Positions 39,601 through 51,600 of a stretch of DNA of 64,000 nucleotides are shown in pieces; position 1 is the first letter of the stretch, and each line of letters opens with the position of its first letter. The stretch covers positions 28,094,605 to 28,158,604 of the forward strand of contig CM037783.1 of the NCBI GenBank assembly GCA_021229015.1, given 5' to 3'. The notes under the pieces were generated by a model, which saw nothing but the letters and a program-made list of their open reading frames with translations, was not told where the DNA came from and ran no database searches. This stretch comes from Solen grandis. Lineage: Eukaryota; Mollusca; Bivalvia; Adapedonta; Solenidae. The position numbers and the translations under genes are program-made.

Positions 39601-42600
39601 CAAGCACAGATGTGCATATTATGAAATGGTTACGGTTGACTGATTTTCTTTTGAGTTATGGCCCTTTGCTGATTTTCTGGAGTTTTCTTTGTCCATGCTA
39701 TTTCTCAATAACTACTGGATGGATTTCAATCGGTCATAGGAAGCTTCAATATCAACAGATGTGCATATTATGAAATGGTTACGGTTGACTAATTTTCTTT
39801 TGAGTTATGGCACTTTGCTGATTTTCTTTGCATTATTTCCCAATAACTAATTTACTTTCTTTAGCTACAGTTTTCCTCATCTCATTTATCTGTTGATGAA
39901 CTTAGAACTTTATTACATATACAATTTTAAATTAGCTGGTCATTTAAATCTATTTTTTATTATTATTATTTATTTATTAATTTATGTATTTATTTTATTA
40001 GTCCCCTACCGGTGTTCACACCGGAGGGGACTATAGGTTTGCCCTCCGTCTGTCAGTCTGTCTGTCTGTCCGTCCGTCTGTCCGTCCGTCTGTCAGCTCA
40101 AATCTGGATCCCGCGATAACTTAATAACTAAGCAAGCTAACTTGATGAAACTTGGTATATGACTAGATGGCAATGTGTAGATTATGCACGTCATTTTATT
40201 TTTGTTCTTCGACTAAAATAGTGGTTGCTATGGTAACGGAAATAGTGAAAATATGGCAAAAATGGGATCCCTAATAACTTGATGAAACTTGCTATATGAC
40301 TAGATGGCAATGTGTAGATTATGCACGTCATTTTATTTTTGTTCTTCGACTAAAATTGTGGTTGCTATGGTAACGGAAATAGTGAAAATATGGCAAAAAA
40401 TGGGATTGATTACCTTATTGAGTCAAGGTGGAGCCGGTAGGGGACTTTATGTGTTGCATACAACACCAGTTACTTGTTTTATTTTATTTTTGCATGTGCA
40501 TGCTGTTCAGACTAATTTGTTTACGGTGCCCTTACTGAATTGATGAATGTTGGAATTTTTTGTTAAAGACAGCCACTGAACATAAAAAGATATTCTTTTT
40601 TTATTAGCCTTTTTTTTTTTTTAGTCTTGTATAATTTGTCACTTGAATTCATCAATTCAGTAAATTTGACTTACCTCCTATAGCTGGGGACTTGATTGTA
40701 AACAAAGGCTGTGGGGGGGTATTCATCACCTTTAGTGATAGCTCTAATTTCATTTGTTTAATTTTCACCAGACATTTTCATTTTTTTTTTCAAACATGTA
40801 ACATACGTGTTTAAGCATATCACAATCTTTGACAACTGTCAGTATACTCAATTGTGTTAATAAGACATTCCATAAAGATCGTCATTATCAATCCACCGTT
40901 CCAACCGTTCTTTTATGCCTATTTGTTTTCCAAACATCAAAAAACATGGCGGTTCTGTTTTTCACAAAACAGGTGGTACCCAAATTAAGGTGTAATAAAG
41001 CACATTAAACCTGTGAACAGCCGGGAGCAAGACATTATCAGCTATAACAGGCGTGACGTTGCTGCATCTAAAAATAGATTTTGGAATTACCTGTGTTGCT
41101 AATCAGAGGTTAAAATAGCCGTAGGGAATAACTACTGTGTGCCATTTACCGTAGCTAAGAGGTGTTGCTTGTTAGAGGTAAAAATGCATTGTTAACGACT
41201 GGGGGGGGGGGGGGGGGGGAAAAAAACTGTTGCTCCTCAGAGGTAACCGCTCCTTAGAAGTGCCGTTTCCTGAGGTTTTACTGTAGTTTATTATGCTAAA
41301 TACAAAATCCTTGATATTATGCAAAGTATAACATGCTTAATTTCTGTATCTACAGGTAAAAATGTGACTTTTCATTTCATTGACCACACACATTGAACAG
41401 TGCCATATTTTGTTGTTTCAGATCCGTCAGAAGAGGTCAGTAATAAAGACGAGATAGTTCAGTGTGAGAATTGTGGAGAGTATGGCTTCCTGACTGACTT
41501 CTACAAGGAAGGACGATTCTGTAGTCAGACGTGTGTCGGTGCCTGTGACAGCAAGTAAGTCTAAGTGTCCAATTTCAATGGGTGCTTCAGAAGTCGGTCT
41601 CAGGAATGCTCACAGATTACCAAAGTTGACCCAACAATTTTCAAGGTCTAAATCATATCATATAAGGAATGGACCTTTCCATTGTTTAAAAATGCATTCC
41701 AAAATAAACTCTAGGATAATAGGTAGTCAGTGGTTGACCTGGTTTACACAAGAGATCACAAATACATGTAAATCTCAAGTTATGAAGTTTCATAAAACAG
41801 GAGTCTTGTTGCAAAGGTCATGCCCCTGATAGCAAAGGTTTTATCAAGTTTTGTCTTACAGTATAATGGACACTATCATTACACTATCAATATACTGTCG
41901 TTAGATCTGTCACCAGAGTATCAGCTTTACATGGTATAATTCGCTGATTTAAATTGACCAATCAGTGACTGGGGGGGGGGATCTTAAATGCATGTTTATT
42001 TCCCATTGAACAAAGTGTGTTTTAGAAGTGCTTGTTGATTTATGTAGGTTAATGTCTCATTTCGGAGTGAAATTGTGACAGGTCTATACATCAATACAAT
42101 GTCAGTACACTGTGTATTACCAGACACATGAGAGGAGTGAAGAAACACGGTACCATGTCCAAAGTGGTTCTGGGATTGAAGAAAAATCGGAAGAAGTTCC
42201 TCCTGAAAGATGGCTTCCACCGAGACAAGGACTTGAAATCTGAGTCAATGACTGGTAAGACTGATGGACTAGTCTCTTTGTGTCATAGTCTGGTGATACA
42301 CTAAAATCACATGAAGACAAGATGAAGTACTGGGGTATTTATCACCTTTACAGATTGTCCTAATTGCCATCATAATTTTGTGTCATCATCAATATTATTA
42401 AAATTTTGAACTACTTTACTTCTTTATTCAGTTAAAATCAGAAATACTGACCAATGAACCCACTTTTATTTTGACATTTTATTGAGAAAGAAAAATGCAT
42501 TTTTTTTTCCAGGGAAGAAGTCCCAGGAGTTTTTCTGGTCCAGATATTTGGAACAAGAAAAAGGCGTGGAAGCTCCGGCCAAATTGTTTAAAAATGTAAG

Positions 42601-45600
42601 TACTCTCCGAATAGGCTGCACTTCTATGAATATTTTTAACGTCGAAAAGAAAGAAATTTAAAATGTAATAACTAAGCGCGTTATAATGGATCTACATTGT
42701 GTTCATTGAGTTTGAAGTTTATCTAGAGCACTGCCAGCTTTTACGACTTTAACTCTAATGTTTATGACAATTATCTCTTGGGTTTTATGAATGACACATT
42801 CTGTTTCAGCCTTTCCCGTCAAGCAAGAATGGTTTCCGTGTTGGCATGAAGCTGGAGGGCATAGACCCAATGCACCAGTCACTTTTCTGTGCGCTCAGTG
42901 TCGCGGAGGTGTGCGGCTACAGGATAAGGCTGCACTTCGACGGCTACTCTGAGTGCTTTGATTTCTGGATGGATGCCGACTCTCCATACATTTTTCCATG
43001 TGGCTTTTGTGAAAAAAATGGGAAGATATTGCAGCCTCCAAAAGGTTAGTCTGTTATACCTCGACAACGTCTCAGAATTTTAAATCTTTGGCTGAGAAAA
43101 AAAAATTCTACTAGGTTTAATAATAATGGGAACATAATTGGTGAAAATTAAATGATGTGGAAATTTGGTGAATTAAGTTAGATTTAAATTTATTTTATGA
43201 AGATGTCGTTTAAATTCACTAACTTGTTTTGATTACAACCTGGATTGGTATGTTGGTATACCCTGTTTGCAGGATTCACTGTGGAGGAATTCAACTGGAC
43301 AGCCTATCTCAAACTGACTAAGGCCTCACCTGCTCCAAAGTCTCTCTTTACAAATCAACCAGTCCAGGTATTTGTGATAAGCATTTTGTGTCAAATAAAG
43401 CATGGTTTTTATTATCCCAAATCAAGACTATCATTGAGATGAGAGCCCATCGTACATACTTCATTATGTAGTGCATGTTATTTGTTATTCTAGAATCTCT
43501 ATTACATTTGTTTCTGCTCAGTCTTCTGATTTTCAATGGAACTGCCAAGAAAAATTTGTATTTAGTTTTGGATAGTCTGTAGAGATTCTTATGATAAAAT
43601 CAGTTCATTGTTATATCCCCCCCCCCCCCCCAACAATCAGTAGATCCGGGAGGGGGGTGGGGGCTTTGGTCTGTTTGTCACAAATCTTTTAACCTTGACC
43701 GAAACACTGAAGTTCTTCCACCTACAGCCTCAAAACTACACAGGTGTTTGCACCTTGATGAGTGCTACCAGGCAGACTTTAAATGATCTTTTTTTTCACA
43801 TTAACTGCACAATAAGTTCTTAAATCTATATTAATCCCTCTTTATGGTTCCTGTGATACTTTATGCCTTGAAAGGTTATGAAAGTGTTTTTTTTAACTCT
43901 GGATACATAGTATGGAAAAAGGTTTAAAGATTGTAAAATGTTTTGTATCTTTTCTGCTCACAGTCAGTGTTGCCCAACTTGTTCCGGATCAGCAGTAAAC
44001 TTGAGGCTGTGGACAAGAAAAACTCATCTCTCATCTGTGTTGCCAGCGTGGCAGACACTCTAGGGGACAAGATCCTCATACACTTTGACAGCTGGGACAA
44101 CAACTACGACTACTGGTGCGACACGACAGCGCCTTTCATCCACGCCACGGGATACTGCGAGGAGAACAGCTTCGTCCTGTCTCCACCCATAGGTGAGTGC
44201 TAGGAGTGGAGGGAGATAGCTGGAGTTGAGGAACAAGAGATGTTAATTATTATCGGTATACCCCCATTTTAAGAAGTGGAGGCTATATAGGAATCATGCT
44301 TATCACGTCCCAGGCCCCATGTTCTCAAAAATAAAAATAGTTCTTTAGTATAATTTTCATACTTATACTCAAATTATGCCTATTATTTTCGAGAGGGATT
44401 TGAGTATGATACTCAAATTTGAGCCTGAGATTGTATTTTTGAGAACATAGGGCCTGCTCTCACAACTTTCATTAATTTCTTTAATGGCATATACAGTAAC
44501 CACTTGACCCAGCCTTAACCTTATCTACCTCGATGATTCCTGAGTTTGATCAGTACTTTGTGCCTTGGAAGACCAGAAAAAATCCTTACCCCCAACAGGG
44601 GTACTTTCTTACTTACTATTAATCTTGACATTAACTTTTACTTATGTCATGATCAATCTTTTGAGATTAAAACATGGTCATCAATAAAAGGTATTGTTAC
44701 TGAATTATCTGTAAAAAACACAGGTAATTCTAAGTATAAATGTCCTGATAGATTTGGCTTTATATTGAAATGAACTACATGTAGTTATGTTGACTTGTTA
44801 CAGATTGGAAGGATGCTGATGGCTTTACATGGGAGAAATACTTAACAAAGACAAAAAGTGTTGCAGTGCCTGCCAGAGCCTTTAAACCTGTATGTTTGGT
44901 TAATTACTGTAACATTATATGGCAGTCTGTTCTGTTTATGATTAATAATCAGAGGTAATCACAGGCTGATCTGGTGTTAAACTGACCACATAGGTCATTG
45001 TTGGTTTATGATTTACTAGAGAAAAAGGACAACAGGGGAGATAAATCCTGAGGAAAACATTTGGCCAAAAACTATGATGAACTTGTCCATGGCCATTGAA
45101 AGATTAAAGTCCTTTATATGACTGGTTAACAATCTGGTGTCAAGTTATCTTTCTCTGTGGGTATTTCCATGCACACACAAAAAAAAGCAGATCTCTCAAA
45201 GTCTTGCTCCTGTATAATATGTGCATCAGAATAGTCAATAACAGCACTGTGAAGTTATATCAGTTGAGAGAAATTTAATAATTGAAGGCTAATGACATAA
45301 CTTTAAAATTCTATTTAATAGGAAAATATGTTTTGAATTTATCACTTCATATAGAGTTAATACAATATCTAAAAATATGAGTTTACTACTTTATTGATAA
45401 AACAAAAAGAGCTTTTTAGCTCACCTGAGCATGTGTGCTCAGGATGAGCTTTTAGGATCAATGAATGTCCGTCGTCCGTCCGTCGTCCACAATTTGTTCG
45501 TTTGCACTCTAGCATCTTCATTTTATGAGCAATTATCTTCAAACTTTAAAACAATGTTTATGACCATAAAATCTCGGCCAAGTTCGATTATGGCTGATAT

Positions 45601-48600
45601 CGGAACATTAGGTCAGGAGTTATGCCCCTTTTAAAATTCAAAAAAGCCAGATTTCACATTGTTTGCACTCTAGCATCTTCATTTCATGAGCAATTATCTT
45701 CAAACTTAACAATGTTATACCATAAAATCCGGCCAAGTTCGATTATGGTGATATCGACATTAGGTCAGGAGTTATGCCCCTTTTAAAATTCAAAAAAGCC
45801 AGATTTCACATTGTTTGCACTCTAGCATCTTCATTTCATGAGCAATTATCTTCAAACTTTATATCAATGTTTATAACCATAAAATCACGGCCAAGTTCGA
45901 TTATGGTTGATATCGTACCATTAGGTCAGGAGTTATGCCCTTTTTAATATTCAAAAAATGCTATATTTCAAGTTGTTTACACTCTAGCATCTTCATCTTT
46001 TGAGCAATCGTCTTCAAACTTTATGGCAATGCTTATGACCATAAGGTTTCGATTGAGTTCCATTATGGCTGACATTCATCAATTAGGTCAGGAGTTATGC
46101 CCCCTTTAATATTCAAAAAATGCCATATTTCACATTGTTTACACTCTAGCATCTTCATCTTTTGAGCAATCATCTTCAAACTTTATGGCAATGCTTATGA
46201 CCATAAGGTCTCGATTGAGTTTGATTATGACTGAGATCCGTCAATTAGGTCAGGAGTTATGCCCCTTTTAATATAAAAAAAAGCCATATTTCACGTTGTT
46301 TACACTCTAGCATCTTCCTTTTTTTAGCAATCATCTTCAAACTTTATGACATTGTTAATGATCATAATGTCTCGATTGAGTTCAATTGTGGCTGAAATGG
46401 GTCATTTAGGTCAGGAGTTATGCCCCTTTTAATACAAAAAATGCAAGATTTCACTTTGTTTATTCTCTACCAACTTCATTTTTTTAACAATCATTTTTAA
46501 ACTTTAAGACAATGTTTATGCCCATAATCTCACAATCGGGTTCAATTATAACTGATATTGACTTGTAAATTTAGGAGTTATGCCCATTTCACCATAAAAA
46601 AAGCCAGATTTCACTTTTACACTCAAGCATCTTTATTTCTTAAGCAATCATCTTTCTCAGGTGAGCGACCAAGGGCCATCTTGGCCCTCTTGTTTATAGT
46701 TAACAGGTAAAAGTTCATGCATATGCTTGTTAACTAGATGAATATTTAATTTTGATAAAGAAAAAAGATATTTTCTTTGTGAGATCAAACTGCAAACCAA
46801 AAGATTGTGCAATATTGAAAAATAATTAGATAATAATATCACCAGTAATTGAGGTTAGAGGTTTATCATCATCATGTAAATCTGTAACGTGTATCCTATA
46901 TCTCTCCACCAGAGGGCACCAGTAGCATTCACGGCGGGGATGAAGGTAGAGGTAGTAGACAAGAGGAACCCGCTGTTGGTCCGAGTGGCCACAATCTGTG
47001 AGGTGGACTCCTACATGGTCAAGATCCACTTTGATGGCTGGTCCGATGTGTACGACTACTGGTTGGACGACGACTCCCCGGACCTCCACCCACCCGGCTG
47101 GTGCGCCAAGACCGGTCACCCTCTCATTCCCCCTATATGTAAGTTAATAATCACACAAGGCTGGGGTCTTAGACTAAGAAACTTGGCCCTGATAGTTTGT
47201 GAGTCGAGCTAAAGCAACAGCTGTCTTCCATGTTTGTAAGCACTGATTTGAAAGCTCATTGTATTAGCTGTCCAAATCTAGATATAGCATTCTGTTCAAC
47301 AGCATTATGCAATTTGAAAATGCATTGTAAGTAAGTTAAAAAAAAGAGAGAAAGATTTGGGGCCCATTTTTGGGCCATGTTATTTTAGCTTTTGTTGTGT
47401 TACAATGGAGCATGTTATAACAATCAACACTGTAGTAATGAAAGTGGTCCTAATTCAAAAGGCAGAATTGTCTGGTACCTCACCAAATAAAATCCGTCCG
47501 TTATGTACAAAAAAAAACTGTAAAAAAAGCCATTCAGGGGAAATTTAAAGCTCTATAAATTTTGCTCTGTGAATCCAGTCACTGACCTTTAATCACAGGT
47601 TTGCTTTCATTCAGAGATGACATCTATATAGATTTTATTGTATTTAATTTAACATTTTGATGAAAGTATGTGACTTGTACATTTCAGCCCCCTCTGATCT
47701 GATAGTGGGTACAGGCCCTGGGGTGTGTCCAACCCCAGGGTGTAAGGGCATAGGTCACATCAAAGGTGCAAAATACTCAGGCCACCACAGGTATGTCATC
47801 CTTCCAAGATATAGACAAAATATTCTTGCTTGAGAAAGCACATACTGTCAGCCATCAAAATTAACAACTCAACTAATGACTTAATCCATTGAAATTGGAA
47901 CCAGTCCATCAAAAAACAACAAAATGAAAAAAAAAAATGCATTATCCAGTTATCTAGTGGATAGCTTTGAGGTTTTGTTGCCAAAAAACAGGAGTTGTGT
48001 AATTTGTAACTACCTGGAATAAGTTAATGATACATGTACCTTTTCATAAAATGGGAGAATGTAAGCAGAGTTAGAGTTTACTTAGAACTTCAGAATTAAA
48101 ATAAAGAACTAATGACACTATGAATGTGGGTAAAATTATTTACAACACCGGTAACAATGTGTTTTAATCCTTTCCCTCATAGAGGACACCATGAAAAGAC
48201 CTATGCGAACAGCATAAAACCAGATCAGCCTGCGAGTAACTCACAGGCTGATCAGGTTTTATGCTGTTCGCTGCTCCTCAGTGGTCTGGAAATGAGGATT
48301 TTGTAAATAAATTTGGTAAGATTTAACTGTGGTTTTCTGCAGATCAGGCTTTATGTGGTACCTATTGAGTGCGTCAAAATGAGTCTATATGAGGGAAAGG
48401 GTTAAATGATCCGGTCCATAGGCTGTGACTATATAAATGGTCTTATTTTGTGGTGCCTAAACTTACAGAAAGGAGAAAAAATACGTAAGACCATGTGTAT
48501 TTTATTTTACTATCTGTTGCAATAAAAATGCTTCAATGTGTTTCAGTACATATGGTTGTCCATATTCTGAGTTGAACATGAACAAGGAGTCGGTGTTGGG

Positions 48601-51600
48601 TGATCGTCTGGGGTCCTCCTCCCTGAAAAGTGAAGAGGTGTTCACATCCAAACACGAGGACAGTGCAGTGTCAGACACAAAGTATGTATTCTTTGATACT
48701 GTGAAAGCATTAATTTTCGTGAGACACTAATTTTCGTCAATTTCATGGAGGGTTATTCACGAATATCAATTATCACGAAAACTTGTCTCTAATATAGACC
48801 TCATGTTTTCTAGAACTTAGATCCACGAATAAATGTACCCATGAAATTCCCTTAGGTACATAATCAACAAAATTTAATGTCAGTGAAAATTAATAATTTT
48901 ATAGTATTACTCTCATATCCAGGACAGTTGTATAGCTTAGATTTATTCAGTAGCTTGGTAGAGCAAATTACTTCTTAACCCTTTCCCTCATAGAGGACAC
49001 CATGAAAAGACCTATGCGAACAGCATAAAACCAGATCAGCCTGCGAGTAACTCGCAGGCTGATCAGGTTTTATGCTGTTCGCTGCTCCTCAGTGGTCTGG
49101 AAATGAGGATTTTGTAATTAAATTTGGTATGGTTTAACTGTGGTTTTCTGCAGATCAGGCTTTATGTGGTACCTACTGAGTGCGTCAAAATGAGTCTATA
49201 TGAGGGAAAGGGTTAACATTACTTTTAATACTTAGAAAAAGCTAATGTCTGACTGATCAGTCAGTTTGTCAACAAATTGTTTAAAAGACCACACTTATTA
49301 AACTTTGACAATGATTTATTATTCATTAAAGAATTAGGCTTTTTATGATTTTAGAAAGAGTTGCAGTTCTTGGTTGGCAACATCATAACTGTTAGTTTAT
49401 TTCTGATTGGACAGTTACATGCTGTCTGTCACTCTGCCATATAGCTCTACCTTGCTACCATGATCTTTTGACTTGTAACTATGTCACAAATTAATAATTC
49501 AGAAAGATGGGATAAGAACTGAAAAGACAGTGTTTTTCCGGACCAATTCCAACACTAAGAAATACTTAAAAAAGTCAAACCTGTCTTAAGTAACCAGTCA
49601 AGGGAAGTAGAGAAAGTGGTCACTTACCTCAGGTGCCTGTTGAAAGGAGATCAAAACAAGTCTTTTTCTGGAATATATTCACTGGCTTCTTGAAACAGGT
49701 TGACTGCTTAATGCAGGTGGCCATTTTGTTGTAATGTTTTCATCACAAAACTAAGGGGGGTTATTGCTAGGGAAATGATGTATAGCAATGTTGAGATTTC
49801 TAATATGTAAGTCACAGTGTCATCATGAACAAATTCTCATTATCTTTTGAATAAGGTCACACACAGCATTGTTTCGTATATTCTAAGAAAAAATTGTGTA
49901 TATTTAAAAAATGACTAGCACAAGTTTGACCCCAAAATATCTATTTTGCAGGCGCTTTCCTCCGGACAGCAGTGATAGTACAGGCAAATTAATGTTCAAG
50001 ACAGCCGGTCCCAAGCTGCAGAATGGAGATGTCCAGCCACCCAAGAAGTGGGGACGGGGCAGGAGACCAAAGTATGTATACACAATTAAAGCCTATAAAC
50101 AAGCAAACAAAATCAGGATGACATTAAAAACACATAGCTCTCAAAATGTTAGTTTCTACCTTGTGATTTGATGTTATCAATTTCTTTATGCCTTATAGAC
50201 TATAAATGAAAGCATTTGTTTGTACTTATTTTTAGCTCACCTGAGCACGTGTGCTCAGGATGAGCTTTTAGGATCGATGAATGTCCGTCGTCCGTCCGTC
50301 CGTCCGTCCGTCGTCCGTCGTCCACAATTTGTTCGTTTGCACTCTAGCATCTTCATTTTATGAGCAATTATCTTCAAACTTTAAAACAATGTTTATAACC
50401 ATAAAATCTCGGCCAAGTTCGATTATGGCTGATATCGGAACATTAGGTCAGGAGTTATGCCCCTTTTAAAATTCAAAAAAGCCAGATTTCACATTGTTTG
50501 CACTCTAGCATCTTCATTTTATGAGCAATTATCTTCAAACTTTGAAACAATGTTTATAACCATAAAATCTCGGCCAAGTTCGATTATGGCTGATATCGGA
50601 ACATTAGGTCAGGAGTTATGCCCCTTTTAAAATTCAAAAAAGCCAGATTTCACATTGTTTGCACTCTAGCATCTTCATCATTTTAGCAATCATCTTCAAA
50701 CTTTATGACATAATTAATGACCATAATGTCTCGATTGAGTTCAATTGTGGCTGAGATGGGTCATTTAGGTCAGGAGTTATGTTCCTTTTAATACAAAAAA
50801 TGCAAGATTTCACTTTGTTTATTCTCTACCAACTTCATTTTTTTAACAATCATTTTTAAACTTTAAGACAATGTTTATGCCCATAATCTCACAATCGGGT
50901 TCAATTATAACTGATATTGACTTGTAAATTTAGGAGTTATGCCCATTTCACCATAAAAAAAGCCAGATTTCACTTTTACACTCAAGCATCTTTATTTCTT
51001 AAGCAATCATCTTTCTCAGGTGAGCGACCAAGGGCCATCTTGGCCCTCTTGTTTTAATTTAGGGAATAGAACTACTCAAAAAGATATTTTAATGGTTTCA
51101 ATATCAGTATTCAATCCGCAACAGTTGTACAAGTATTTCCTTTCTGTTTTTTTGCAGGAGTTATTACATTGGGTTGGAAGAACAAAAACTTGCCAGAGAA
51201 CAAGAGAGATTAGAAAGAGGTCAGTCACTACTTATGGGTATACATGTACTTTATAATTATATTACATGTAATTCATACTTGAATTTTTCAAGTCGTAAAT
51301 TTTTAAGACTCTAGTTTGGCAGAAATATATCATAACTTGAAGCTTACCATTCTAATAATTGACAGAAATTAATTGGGATTTTTACACTATGTTAAATTAG
51401 GGAAAAATCGTCACAAGAGTTACAGCAAAGGGGAATTAATGCAAAGGATATACATGTATTGATAGATTTATCAACATATTCTATTTATAAATACACAGTG
51501 ATGAAAAGTCTAATTTTGTCAAATTTTGGCCAAATTGAATCAATATTCTTTTCTGGGTATTCATTGAAAATTTTTGCATTTAAATTCAGAAAAAAATACA

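Larger units (their letters stand above)
34677..41285. mobile_element. Candidate Tc1/mariner-like inverted-repeat pair enclosing other repeats
   Basis: TACAGTAAAACCTC at 34677-34690 and its exact inverse GAGGTTTTACTGTA at 41272-41285. The terminal TA fits a TA target duplication around CAGTAAAACCTC...GAGGTTTTACTG. The interior is mostly the later insertions D2, D3, A6, A7 and C2. No transposase ORF seen, so originally perhaps a short nonautonomous element. Two independent half-elements would look similar. Confidence 0.4.
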
